A DNA stretch of 64,000 bases from Candidatus Altimarinota bacterium (GTDB lineage: Bacteria > Patescibacteriota > Gracilibacteria > BD1-5 > UBA2023), in the NCBI GenBank assembly GCA_013268835.1, contig JABFSX010000004.1, positions 248,001 through 312,000 of the forward strand, given 5' to 3'. Below, one piece after another: positions 52,267-62,999 of the stretch. The stretch's first letter is position 1. Every line of letters begins with the position of its first letter. The notes under the pieces are model-generated. The model was not told where the DNA came from, did no database searches, and was given only the letters and a program-made list of their open reading frames with translations. The translations under genes were made by a program, and so were the position numbers.

Positions 52267-53556
52267 ATGAATACAAAAAATCTCTTCGCCTTCACTCTCG
52301 GTCGAGAATGGAAGGTTTCACTCGCTGAACTCATGGCCATATTTGGCACTGAGAGTTACCAATCTCACACTGAGACGATTGCAATATTCCAAATTCTTGG
52401 ATATTCAGCAGAACAACTTCGGAGAAAATTCCTCAATATTGGAGGTTCTATCCGAATCATCGAGATACTTGGAGAGAGCTCTGTATCAACATTTCCAACG
52501 GATGTTATCGAATTTTTACGGAGTTCAAAAACTCCTGGAAAGATTGACTTTGCTCTTGGAGTCTATGGGACTGAATTTCGACTCTCTGATATTGGACTCC
52601 GAATCAAGAAAACACTTCAGGATTCAGGATCAAGTATCCGTCTTGCAAATGTGAAAAATGAGAATATCAATGCTGCGAGCTTCAAAAAAGAGAAGCTCTC
52701 AAAAACAGGATATGAATATAATCTCATCCTTATAGAAAATATAGGTTATATCGGACGGACTCTTGCCTGTCAAGACATCGATGCCTATGCGAAACGTGAT
52801 ACTGCAAAATCTCGTGATATGATCATCGGGATGATGCCACCAAAACTTGTACAGATGATGATCAATATCGCTCTTGGGTGAGAAAATATCCAAAATTCAA
52901 CTAACCCAGTCTCCATATATGATCCATTTTGTGGACTTGGAACCACTCTTATTGAAGCAGCCAATATGGGAATATCTCGAGTCTATGGGAGTGATCTCTC
53001 GCCTGAGATGACCAGATCAAGTATATCAAGCTTAGAAGAGTATATAGCAGAAGAAAAAGTCTGGCAAGAACGAATTCTCAAAGTTGGAGGAACTCCAAAC
53101 AAGGATTTCTCAAAATTCCAAAGTAATATCATACAGCTCGATGCTCGAGATGTGGTAACAGCAAAAACAAAACTCGCAATTCCTGGAATCCCATTCTCCG
53201 ATCTTATCATTGTATCTGAAGGATATCTTGGTGAGATTATGCGACCTCACGAGATCACTCTCGATAAAGCAAAAGAAGAACGTCGAAAACTCGAACGAAT
53301 GTACAGTGAATTCTTTGCTGGACTCTCTAAGGCAAAATTTTGCAAGAGTATCGTTATGACCTTCCCTTTCTGGAATCTTAATGGTACATATTCATACTTT
53401 ATCGAGATATACGACATTATCGAAAAAAATGGATTTGAAGTGGTTTCACTCCTTCCATGGGAGATGAAACTCAATACGATGAAATGATCTCTTCTCTATC
53501 GTCGTGAAAATCAAACGGTTGGACGTGAAATCATAAAAATAATCCCAAGAAAATAA
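52267..53556 (+). CDS. Trm11-like RNA methyltransferase with altered motif IV
   Basis: A 429-residue protein: an N-terminal RNA-binding part (LFAFTLGREWKVSLAELMAI) and a Rossmann methyltransferase with SIYDPFCGLGTTLIEAANMG (motif I, near residue 220) and the following GSDLSPEMTR. The layout matches the THUMP/Trm11-type tRNA guanine-N2 methyltransferases. Motif IV, normally D/N-P-P-Y, here reads IIVSEGYLGEIM. Two TGA codons are glycine. A TATACT box (52253-52258) lies 8 bases before the ATG, so the start at 52267 is preferred over an in-frame one 141 bases upstream. Confidence 0.82.
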
Positions 53557-53557
53557 T

Positions 53558-53866
53558 ATGTCATCCTTCACTCTCCTCAATCTTGCCTCTCGTGAAAAAA
53601 ATCCTGACTATCACGATAAAACTCGAGATATGGAGACGGCACTTGCTTGGAATGCAGTACAAAAAACCCTCCTGAATATGGATCGATGAGATCTCTCAAA
53701 ATATATCAAAAGTGTGAAGTTATCTGATAAAACTATTGTAATAAGTACAACAAAGCCGATAGTGAATGCCGAACTCAAGATATACCAAGAACAAATTCTC
53801 AGAACTGCCAATGAGAGCTTCAGACAGATAAAAACTCTCGAAAGAGAAAAAATAATCCTTAAATAA
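53558..53866 (+). CDS. Small DUF721/DciA-like protein
   Basis: A 102-residue soluble protein with WNAVQKTLLNM, YIKSVKLSDKTIVIST and NAELKIYQEQILRTANES, the pattern of DUF721 (DciA, a helicase-loader family). One TGA is glycine (DRGDL). The start is one base after the previous stop. The stop codon is in a terminator loop. The assignment to DUF721 is moderate. Confidence 0.6.
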
Positions 53867-53875
53867 GGATTATTT
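53850..53875. terminator. Bidirectional terminator overlapping two stop codons
   Basis: AATAATCCTTA / TAAGGATTATT with an AAA-type loop. The stop codons of the DUF721-like gene (53864) and the convergent HD gene (53870) are within it. Confidence 0.8.
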
Positions 53876-54802
53876 TTTTCGGGAAATTTTGTGAGAAACT
53901 TCATCATCCGTATACATACGGTATCCGGTTCATTGAAATGCGTATTCTAATTGCGTATATTCACTTAACATTCCAAAGTTCTTAAGCTTTACTCCAAGTA
54001 TATATGCCTTGATACGTCGTCTTTCTATATATCCCGGCTTTATGCTTTCCATACTTTTCATATCTGACATATTATCCAGCATATCCTGAAGTTTTCTACG
54101 AGCATCATTTGGACGAAAGTAGAGATAATTTCCAAGTGAAATATATTCATCATAAGCTTCTTTTTGATTTTTATCTTTGTCAATAATCTCCATCTTATAG
54201 ATAAGGAGTGCATTTCTAAAACGGATTGAATTTTCACCAAGAATATCTTCAGTATATTTAGAAAAATTCTGGAATTTTTTTATTGGATCAAGAGGACTGA
54301 GTATTTGTAGAAGAATAGTTAGATCTGGATTATCTGGATTTGTATTATGAACAAACCATTCCAATATTTCCTTTCTTATAGCCTCAGAAATCTTTGAAAG
54401 GAGAAGTACATCAGTGAAGATTTTTAAACCAAATTTACTCAATATCTCCCACCAACATTCGGGATGATCTTCTATAGTATCATGAAGTATTAATACAATA
54501 CTATCATCTGGATCAGCAACATCGGGATATTTTTCAATAACAGATTGAACCAATCGAATTGGATGAAGTATGTAAGGACTTCCATCCTTTCGTTGATCTT
54601 TCTTATGGATATGTTCAGCAACTCGAAATGATTGAAAAATAACAGTAAATACTTCTATTGAAATTTCAGAAAAATATGGATGTTTACAAATCCATTCATG
54701 GAGAGCATCTACATCAGTATGTAGCAAAGAAGATGTGGAAAGAGTGGTAGTATTTTTCAAATGAAAATCCAAAATTGGAATGTATATTACATATAAATAC
54801 AA
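53870..54802 (-). CDS. HD-domain (RelA/SpoT-type) phosphohydrolase-like protein
   Basis: A 310-residue protein with an HD_4-type domain: GSPYILHPIRLVQSVIEKY, then IVLILHDTIEDH near residue 110 (H-D metal ligands). In RelA/SpoT this domain hydrolyses (p)ppGpp. There is no synthetase or TGS domain. The N-terminus starts with a hydrophobic stretch (MYLYVIYIPILDF), so the start could be further in. One TGA near the end joins the C-terminal RKK tail. A small-alarmone hydrolase role is plausible but unproven. Confidence 0.78.
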
Positions 54803-54889
54803 TCACGTCAATATTTAATTTGACTTTTTTATATTTTTATTCTTATTTTTAATTTTGCTTGGATGCTATTTTATATATAATCAACGTAT

Positions 54890-55903
54890 ATGTCTATACA
54901 ATCATCCAAAAACCCCGATATCACTCGAGTTGTAAAACCAGAAATACGAGAAGAAGATATCATCTCTGAGGTATCACTTCGTCCGCGAAAACTCGATGAA
55001 TATGTAGGACAAGAACAGATGAAACTCCATCTCAAAGTAGCGATCGAATCTGCAAAGATAAGAAAAAATCCCCTTGAACATATTCTTTTTTACTGACCTC
55101 CTGGACTTGGTAAAACTACGATATCAACTATCATTGCTCATGAGATGGGCTCAGCAATAAAGTCTACCAGTGGTCCAGCAATCGAAAAACAATCCGATAT
55201 TGTCTCACTCCTCACGAGTCTCACAGAATGAGAGATTCTTTTTATCGATGAGATCCATCGACTTCGACCTCAGATAGAAGAGATTCTCTATTCTGCAATG
55301 GAAGACTACAATATCGATATTATGATTGGTTCTGGAACTGGATCCACCAGCGTAAAAATGGATATTCCAAAATTCACTCTTGTTGGAGCTACAACAAAAC
55401 TCTCAAGTCTTTCCAATCCCCTACGTGATCGATTCGGAAATGTGATGAAGCTCGACTTCTATGAGCCAGCTGATCTTGCGAAGATTATTAAGCGTTCATT
55501 TCAGATTCTTGGATTTACCAATATCAGTTCTGAGGCAATTATGGCAATTGCACTCAGATCAAGAGGAACTCCTCGTATTGCCAATCGCTATACCAAGATT
55601 CTCCGTGATTATGCCATCATCGGTCGATCGATCGAAACACAATCTGAATGTGAAGCAATATTTACAAAATTTGGAGTAGACATACATGGACTCGATATTC
55701 TGGATAGAAAACTCCTCTCTTGTCTGATGGAATCATTCCATGGTCGTCCAGTTTGACTCTCTACTCTTGCCTCTATAGTGGGTGAAGAAGTAGCGACCAT
55801 CGAGGATGTTGTAGAGCCGTATCTCTTACAGATTGGTTTTATTGAGAGAACTCCTCGATGAAGACAGATTACTCTCAAGGGAGAAGAATACCTCAGAAAA
55901 TAA
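54890..55903 (+). CDS. ruvB: Holliday junction helicase RuvB
   Basis: A 337-residue AAA+ motor of branch migration. Seen: [15 protein letters not shown], Walker [10 protein letters not shown] (residues 69-77, first Gly encoded by TGA), Walker [10 protein letters not shown], sensor 1 ([12 protein letters not shown]) and the winged-helix end ([16 protein letters not shown]). Four TGA codons all encode glycine at positions conserved in RuvB. The N-terminus is intact. RuvA and RuvC are not in the window. Confidence 0.97.
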
Positions 55904-55904
55904 A

Positions 55905-56771
55905 CTAAGCTACCTTATTTTCTGAAGAATTAGATGCTACTATTGTTTTTTCCCAAGCTTTTACTCCTGATGCAAAATTTCTACTTTCAGGAGTTTTTCC
56001 AGTTCCTCCATTGTATACTTGGAGTCATTTTTCTTCTCAAAAATTCTTCAAAAGATAGGAGAGATATATTGTTCCAACGATAATATTTTTTCAAAGTGGC
56101 CCGCTCGAACTAATAAGATTCTTCATATCGATTCCTTGGGACTTTGCAGTTTCGCGAACTTGTGCATAGTATTTTTCTTCTGGTCAAGCATTTACTGTTT
56201 TTCAGTTTATTAAAAGCTTACTAACTCAAGAGAGAGTTTGTGGCATAATTTGCATCAATCCTCTTGCTCCAACCTGGGACTTTGCTCAGATATCAAATCG
56301 GCTTTCTTGTGCACATACAGCAAGTATTTTCTCTGGATTCATATCAACAATTGGAGCTATTTTTGTGATAACTGGCCAAATATTGGCTTTGTGTTTTTCA
56401 TAATTTCAACGAGCGAGCATCACTTCACCTAGAGGAATGCTTCATCACCCATGAAAATTAACCTGGGGATGTTGCTGAACTCAAGGAGAGATATTTGTAG
56501 CCTTATATGAATTCGAGATAATATTAGAAACCTGGATACCTACTATTTTCTTGAGGGCGAGTACCTCAGACATTCAAAAAAGACCCTCATGAGATTGAAT
56601 TCATAAAACCTTTCGGAGTCCTGCCAGAGTCTCTTTTGTATAGACAAGCATACCATTTTTATGAGCCTCATAGGTATTCAAAATAGTTTTTGCCACGTCA
56701 GAATTGATAGATCATTCTTGAATAACTTTTTTCATGACTCATTCGAGATGGTTTGATATCTGTTCAGACAT
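55905..56771 (-). CDS. SLT-type lytic transglycosylase
   Basis: A 288-residue protein unseen in the standard code because of 18 or so TGA codons. Residues 155-185 hold the SLT signature: ILAVCAQESRFDIGAKSQVG with the catalytic Glu, then ARGLMQIMPQT. Further on are GTIYLSYLLKNFG and YNGGTGK. It cleaves peptidoglycan glycan strands. I see no clear signal peptide, so export is uncertain. It ends in TAG, converging with ruvB by 1 base. Confidence 0.87.
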
Positions 56772-57033
56772 ATAATATATCCTATCATAATCATATGAAT
56801 TCCACAAATATCATCCCAAAAAATACTCAAAACAAAAAACTTGATTCATATATTGAAATCAATATACTCATGTATATCAATCACCAACCGTCAAAATGGT
56901 CGCAAAACTTGGAACGAGCACATGACTTTCTCTCACTTATAATAAAGTGTAGGTTTTTGTTGTATTGATTTCATCATTTCATCAAGCTCCTGCAACAATT
57001 GTGGGAGTTTTTATTTTTTAATTTACTATTCTT
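56772..57033. other. Intergenic region with a terminator
   Basis: About 260 bases between the lytic transglycosylase and VKOR. A plus-strand frame from 56795 exists but has no stop before the terminator when TGA is glycine, so it is not called. A hairpin CTCCTGCAA / TTGTGGGAG (56987-57007, two G-U pairs) with a T run ends here. Confidence 0.55.
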
Positions 57034-57495
57034 ATGCGTAAATACCTGATTATTGCTGTATTGGCTCTTATTGGAATCTTCAATGCCATCTACCTCTCGA
57101 TTCCTGCTTATGAATACTGGAATGGAGCTGATAAATTTGCTCTCCAGATGATGCCTTGTGATCTTTCTGATACCCTCTCTTGTAGTGGAATATTACAAAA
57201 TCCTCGAGCCATTATCTTTTCTGTCGGAGAATTCAAAGTAGCATTTCCGATGGTAGCTGCTATTGTATATCCAATTCTTTTTATCCTTGCACTCCTTGGT
57301 TGGTTTACCCGATCTCATACCCCTGCAAAGGTACTAACGGGAATGGCTCTTGGCGGAATTTGTTTCAACTCGTATGTGATCTATCAAGAATTTATTGTTG
57401 GCGTATTTTGTCCACTTTGTGCGATGTGTACCGTGATTATTATAGCAATATTCTTCCTCTCTATTTGTACCTGGTATAAAAAGAAAAATAAATAG
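57034..57495 (+). CDS. VKOR family thiol oxidoreductase
   Basis: A 153-residue membrane protein with four helices. The redox centre is Cys126-Pro-Leu-Cys129 (FCPLCAMC), and the outer loop has Cys42 and Cys50 (PCDLSDTLSC). Bacterial VKOR re-oxidises DsbA by passing electrons to quinone. The partner is probably the DsbA-like lipoprotein at 251. No TGA codons. This pair is the only visible disulfide system. Confidence 0.94.
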   Translation: MRKYLIIAVLALIGIFNAIYLSIPAYEYWNGADKFALQMMPCDLSDTLSCSGILQNPRAIIFSVGEFKVAFPMVAAIVYPILFILALLGWFTRSHTPAKVLTGMALGGICFNSYVIYQEFIVGVFCPLCAMCTVIIIAIFFLSICTWYKKKNK

Positions 57496-57576
57496 TCAAT
57501 TAGTGGTAATTTTAAAATAAATATGGTATAGTAAAAAAGTAGAATAATATTTTTATCTCTTCAACTTATATTATAT

Positions 57577-58068
57577 ATGAAACTCACAGCACTCCTCCTC
57601 GTCTCACTTATTTTTCTCTCATCCTGTACCATTGATTGGGATGATCAAAAAGCAGCAAGAATCGCAACTCTTGAAGGTCAAATCAAAAAATTTCAAGATG
57701 ACAAAAAAGATATGCTCTTCGCAAAAAAAGAAGCTTGTACAAAAAAATACTATGAAACTTGGGATATCTGAAATCAAAAAAACTATACTAATCTCTCTGT
57801 TGATGTATTCTATTCTCAAGTAGAAAATACTTGTATGATTGCACTCGACGGATGGAATAAAAAAGATAATGCCCGAGTATTCCTTATCGCTGATCTCTTT
57901 AGCCTCAATGTACTCATATCATTCTCTGTAGATGGAGACTGGAATATTATGACAAAAGATGATGTCGATTGAGGGACTCTTAAGGAACTTAAGTGTAGTT
58001 TTAATCAAAAACTTAGTAAACTCAAATCAATGGACGTACTCTACTTCAATGTAGATTGTGTCAAATAA
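57577..58068 (+). CDS. Small lipoprotein 1 (CTIDW type)
   Basis: A 163-residue lipoprotein: signal peptide ending LSSC (Cys17), mature start CTIDWDDQ, then a charged helix (RIATLEGQIKKFQDDKKD) and a beta part. The mature start CTIDW and following coiled helix are shared with the lipoprotein at 59736, so they are paralogues. Two TGA codons are glycine. It opens a run of five lipoprotein genes. Confidence 0.8.
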
Positions 58069-58150
58069 ATACATCTTCTTTGAAGATAAAGATTCCAAAT
58101 ACATACATACATATATAAATACTACTTGGCAATCTTTTAGTCTATTTTCA

Positions 58151-58900
58151 ATGAAAGTCACTTCTATTTTTTTTATATTTCTCTTGCTCCTTTCTTCTTG
58201 TTCGAAAGAATACAAGAATGAGCGAGATCCTGTTTCATATAACAATAAATGAATTGTCCTCAGTGGAAAATGAAATTATAAATGAGCTATAGAGATGTAC
58301 GATCAAGCCTTAGTGTTTGATGCAAATTTTATTGATGCTTACTCACGAAAATGAAATGCGTTAGAGAAGCTCTGAAGATACGAAGAAGCTCTGATAATCT
58401 ACTCTCAAGGAATGGAAATAAATTCCAAAAATATAAATATTCTCAATGGAAAATGATCTGCACTCAATAATCTCTGAAGATATGACGAATCCATAGACGC
58501 TTATGAAGAAGCCATAGAGATCGACCCAGAAGATAGTATTGCATATAATGGAAAATGAGTAGCCCTATTCAAGTCTTGAAAATATGCTGATGCAATCAGA
58601 ATGTATAATAAAGCCATAGAGATCGACCCACTTTTTATTGATGCCTATATCGGGAAATGAGAGATACTTAAGCGTACCATCCAATATGAGGAAGCTATCG
58701 CTATGTATGATGGAGTACTTGTTCAAGAGCCTGAAAATACACTCATACTCAATGCCAAATGAGATATTCTTATGGCAACAGAAAAGTATGAAGAAGCAAT
58801 AAAAATCTACGATACCGTAATAGGACTCGATCGAAAAAATACTACCGCAAAAGAATGAAAGATTCTTGCAGAAAGCAAACTTATAAAAACAGATAACTAA
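58151..58900 (+). CDS. TPR lipoprotein
   Basis: A 249-residue lipoprotein: signal peptide with lipobox LSSC (Cys17), then about six tetratricopeptide repeats (for example NYKGAIEMYDQALVFD, RYEEALIIYSQG, RYDESIDAYEEAIEID). Eleven or twelve TGA codons occur, mostly at the consensus glycine of the TPR (G8: NKG, GKG) and in LGRY, so the repeats appear only under code 25. TPR proteins scaffold complexes; here on the cell surface. Confidence 0.88.
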
Positions 58901-58911
58901 AAAACTATTAT

Positions 58912-59382
58912 ATGAAAATATTTTTTCTCCTCATTCCCATATTATTGATATCATCGTGTACTAATTCTGGTAACAATGAAACAACTACAAAAATCCAATC
59001 CCTAGAGACAAAAATTATAACCCTTGAAACAGAGAATAAGAACCTAAAAGTAGAGAATGCTAATCTCAAAGAAGAAAACAATCTCCTAAAAGCTGGATGA
59101 CTCCCTCCAGATGGAAATCAGCCAACTGCTCTACCACCATGAGTTAGTAGCATGACTGATGGCTCTATGCTTCCTGATTGAACCACATTTGAGGAAACAA
59201 ATACTACAGAATGTCTCCAAAAAATACATGAAACCTATCTTGCAGAATGAATCAAAAAATGTAAAGAACTCGGGTATAAGGATGCTGAAATCCAGGCAAA
59301 CAAGTGCCAACTCGATACCTCATTCATCAATGAACTCAACAAGAAGAGAAAAGATGCAGAAGCACAATGTGGACCAATGTAA
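58912..59382 (+). CDS. Coiled-coil lipoprotein
   Basis: A 156-residue lipoprotein: MKIFFLLIPILLISSC (Cys16), then a leucine/asparagine coiled coil (LETENKNLKVENANLKEENN) and a C-terminal part with four cysteines (TECLQKIHE, KKCKELGY, KCQLDT, AQCGPM). Four TGA codons encode glycine. No recognised family. Confidence 0.78.
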
Positions 59383-59400
59383 TAACTTTTAATATAAAAT

Positions 59401-59718
59401 ATGAAGCTCGCTCCCATCCTCCTCATTCCTCTACTTTTCATCACAGCTTGTACAAACACTTCTAATGTCAATCAATCAGAATCCATAAAACCAAATCCTA
59501 TTCAGGATGAATACTATACAAATCTAAAAAAAGAATGTGCACAACTCCCAAGTTATGAGAAATCATTCTGTGATAAGAGCATCGTCATAATGAAACAGGG
59601 ATGATATAAAAAAGCTCTGAATAATGCCTCTGGAAGTCTCTCTTGTCCAGAATGAATGACAATTGATGGAATAAAAGCAATTGGCGCAATCATGTACTGT
59701 AAGTCACTCTCAAAATAA
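59401..59718 (+). CDS. Small cysteine-containing lipoprotein
   Basis: A 105-residue lipoprotein: signal peptide ending ITAC (Cys17), mature part with ECAQLPSYEKSFCDKSI and SCPEG. Two TGA codons are glycine. It lies 18 bases after the previous gene. Function unknown. Confidence 0.75.
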
Positions 59719-59735
59719 TCCATAAAATATCACCT

Positions 59736-60179
59736 ATGAAACTCACCCTCATTCTCATTCCCCTCCTCTTCCTCTCGTCGTGTACGATCGATTGGAATGA
59801 TGAAAAGGATAAGAAAATAACGGAACTCGAAAAGCAAATTCAAGATGATACTTTTAAGAAAAAACAGGAATGTACTAAATACATTCCAACTCTCGAAAAT
59901 AAAATTAAAGAGAAAGAGAAAAATTTAAATGTAGATGGCGATTTTTATCATGAAACTATTGATGAAATCTTTTATAGCCCAGCAAAACAAACATGTATCA
60001 GATTATGAACTTCACTATGGATTATTCAAAATAGGAATACTCAGGAATGATGAGTTACAAGAGATGAACACAAGCGTATTCTAGATATTTTATCTAATGA
60101 TGAAACTATTTATGATTTAAAAGATAATGATTTAATGGTTTTATATTCTAATAAACTCAAAGAAATTAAATGAGAATAA
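59736..60179 (+). CDS. Small lipoprotein 2 (CTIDW type)
   Basis: A 147-residue lipoprotein (LSSC, then CTIDWNDEKDKKITELE), paralogous to the one at 57577. A helix with Glu/Lys repeats follows; a Cys pair sits at EC and TC. Four TGA codons are glycine. It is 17 bases after the previous gene. Confidence 0.78.
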
Positions 60180-60186
60180 TTATTTC

Positions 60187-60210
60187 CGTCATCCTGAACT
60201 TGATTCAGGA
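60187..60210 (+). repeat. Dispersed CCTGAA/TTCAGG hairpin, copy 1
   Basis: ATCCTGAACTTGATTCAGGAT is a near-palindromic hairpin. A second copy lies at 60530-60554 (GATCCTGAAATAAATTCAGGATGACAG). They flank the GIY-YIG gene. Confidence 0.55.
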
Positions 60211-60230
60211 TCTTCCACTTCTTTCCGAAT

Positions 60231-60524
60231 ATGAATCCTTGATGCATCTACATTACCACGAACCAGAAAGATTGAGTACTCTATATCTGAGTCACTTCTG
60301 ATTTGATACGAAGAATCTCAGAACACAAACAAATGATCGATGAAAAATGCTTCACAGCAAAATATAACTGTAAAAAACTCGTATATTATGAAAACTGTGA
60401 TGATATCGAAACGGCAATAAAAAGAGAAAAACAACTCAAAAATTGGCACCGTGAATGGAAAATAAAACTTATCGAAACAATGAATCCAAATTGGGATGAT
60501 CTCTATGAAAAAATAATACAATAA
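60231..60524 (+). CDS. GIY-YIG endonuclease-superfamily protein
   Basis: A 97-residue protein of the small UPF0213-type GIY-YIG class: GCIYITTN (GIY position), DGVLYIGVTSDLIRRISEHK (YIG and Arg), then CKKLVYYENCDD and LKNWHREWK. The family Tyr, Arg and Glu-type residues are visible. Several in-frame TGA codons hide the first 24 residues. Such genes are commonly flanked by repeats and dispersed across genomes; here both flanks carry a matching hairpin repeat. Confidence 0.85.
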
Positions 60525-60529
60525 AATGA

Positions 60530-60554
60530 AGATCCTGAAATAAATTCAGGATGA
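60530..60554 (+). repeat. Dispersed CCTGAA/TTCAGG hairpin, copy 2
   Basis: The second copy of the hairpin found at 60187, directly after the GIY-YIG gene. It includes GATGACAG at its right edge. Confidence 0.55.
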
Positions 60555-60602
60555 CAGAAACCAAAAATACCAAAACCCTTACTCCTTTTAACTTTCCCCC
60601 TT

Positions 60603-62426
60603 ATGTCTCTCCCAATTTCTACAAAACGCCACTCTCTCTCCCACATCATGGCCCAAGCCACTCGCATGGTTATGGGGGCTGATGCCAAACTCGCCATCGG
60701 TCCAGATATCGATACCGGTTGGTACTATGATATCGACTTCGGTGATAAGACTCTTGAGGAATCAAAACTCAAGGAAATCGAAAAAAAGATGAAATCAATC
60801 GTTCGTGAAGGACAAGAATTCAAGCCTTTCACACTCTCCGTTGCTGATGCTCGTGATTTTCTCACGACACTCGGTGAAGTTTACAAGGTCGAGATGGTAA
60901 ACGATCTCGAAGCAAAGTGAGAAGTTGTCATTGGATTCTATGCCAATATCGGAAAATTCCAGAATCCAGTGTACAAGGATTTTGCATATCTCGGTGAATT
61001 CTCGACTTCAACTTTTATCGATATGTGTCAGGGGCCTCATGTGAATAATACCAATGAAATCCCAGAAGATAGCTTCAAGATCGACAAACTCGCAGGAGCC
61101 TACTGGAGAGGAGATGCGAAGAACAAGCAACTCACTCGTATCTATGGACTTGCTTTTGAGAATGCGGAAGAACTCGCCGCCTATACAAACATGATGGAAG
61201 AAGCCAAGAAACGAGATCATCGTATCCTCGGAAAGAAACTCAAGCTCTTCACGGTTTCAGATATGGTAGGTTCTGGACTTCCCCTCATCCAACCAAACGG
61301 GATGATTATCCGTGAAGCGATCAAGGACTATCTGTGGGATCTTCACAAGGGTAAGTGATATGATCGTGTTTGTACTCCTCATCTTGCGAAGGAAGAACTC
61401 TATCAGACCTCAGGACACGCTGGAAAATATCTCGAAGATATGTTCTCAGTATATGGCGGAACGAGTAAAGAAAACTTCTTCTTGAAGCCGATGAACTGTC
61501 CACATCATATGCAGATTTTTGCTGATAATCAGTTCTCCTATCGAGATATGCCGGTTCGTTATTTTGAACCTGCAACCGTATATCGTGATGAGAAAACAGG
61601 ACAACTCTCAGGACTCACTCGTGTTCGTTCAATCACTCAAGATGATGGACATCTCTTCTGTCGTATCTCTCAGATCAAGGATGAGGTTTCTACCATCGTA
61701 GATATTATCAAAGAATTCTATACAACATTCGGGCTGATGGACGGATATTGGGTATCTCTCTCGATCCGAGATCCACTCACTCCAGAGAAATATCTTGGAG
61801 GAGATGATGTATGGAAGATTGCTGAATCTGCTCTTGAGGAAGCCGCTATTGCGAATGGCCTCAATTACAAGCCAATGCCAGGAGAAGCGGCATTTTATGG
61901 ACCAAAACTTGATTTTATGTTCAAGGATGCGATCGGTCGAGAGTGGCAACTTGCTACAATCCAGTGTGATTTCAATCAACCAAATCGATTCAAGCTCTCA
62001 TTCCGCAATGAACAGAATGAAGAGGAACAACCAGTCGTAATCCATCGAGCTATCTCTGGATCTCTTGAGCGTTTTATGGGAATCATCATCGAACACTTCT
62101 CAGGAACATTCCCTCTTTGGCTCGCTCCAGAACAAGTTCGAATCATTCCGATTGGCGAGACATTCTTCCCATATGCAGAAGAGGTATTCTCAGAACTCAA
62201 AAAATCAGGACTCCGAGTGAAGTTTGATGATTCTACAGATTCTCTCGGAAAGAAGATCCGAAACGCTGAAACCGAACATGCCAACTATATCCTCGTAGTA
62301 GGTGCAGAGGAGATGGCGAATCGTACCGTTGCCGTGAGAAACTTCAAGACCAAGTGACAATCAACAGAAGGTATTGCAGAATTCGTAGCAAGAATCCAAG
62401 AAGAGATACAGAGTAAGGCACTCTAA
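60603..62426 (+). CDS. thrS: Threonyl-tRNA synthetase lacking the TGS domain
   Basis: A 607-residue ThrRS. It starts at the HSLSHIMA motif of the N2 (editing) domain, so the usual N-terminal TGS domain of about 60 residues is absent. The catalytic core has MNCPHHMQIF (zinc site Cys and His), VYRDEKTGQLSGLTRVRSITQDDGH, and the motif 3 region IHRAISGSLERFMGIIIEH; the anticodon domain follows (VRIIPIGETFFPYA). Four TGA codons are glycine. It is likely fully functional, because the TGS domain is not needed for charging. Confidence 0.95.
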
Positions 62427-62428
62427 AA

Positions 62429-62460
62429 AATAATCCCCTGAAAATTCAGGGGATTATTTA
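62429..62460. terminator. Bidirectional terminator after thrS
   Basis: AAATAATCCCCTGAA / TTCAGGGGATTATTT with an AA loop. The stop codon of the convergent gene at 62458 lies at its right edge. Confidence 0.88.
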
Positions 62461-62940
62461 TGCAAAGAGATCATTATTTGTTTTTACCTCATCATATGAG
62501 AGCATAATCTCATATGCCTGATAGAGTAGCTTTACATGAATGCGAGGAAGCTTGTGCAAACTAGATTTCTCATAAAATATTTCTTTTAGCTTCTGATCCA
62601 ATTCGGGATTTTCACTTGCAAATTTTTTATAAAAAGATTGCGACCTATAAATCTCTCCTATGTAATTGTTATAAAAGAAACAATGGATATTATTTCTTAC
62701 TCAAGAGAATTTATAAAAATCACCAAATGAAAGTACTGATTTTGACTTCCATATCGACTCCTTAAGTATATATTCATACGTATTTATTCAATAACTTTTC
62801 ACTATCTCTTGTCTGAGTGAGACAATATAGTAGTATGAAAGATCAAGAATCTTGACAACTTCCCCAGAGGTAGCTCCAGGAAATATTTTTGTCTTTGCAA
62901 AAATAAGAGGATAATATTTATATTCTAGATCTTCTGTCAT
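62458..62940 (-). CDS. Hypothetical helical protein
   Basis: A 160-residue soluble protein rich in aromatic residues (YYYIVSLRQEI, KFSGVRNNIHCFFYNNYIG), with no signal. Two TGA codons are glycine. No family is recognised; it converges with thrS. Confidence 0.65.
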
Positions 62941-62999
62941 TTATTTTTTTAAATATAATTATATTATATCATAATAAACATAAAAGACAATACTTCTTC

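Noticed and set aside
56795-56968. A small plus-strand ORF
   Set aside because: With TGA as glycine it has no stop before the terminator and runs into the VKOR gene out of frame. Composition is not gene-like.
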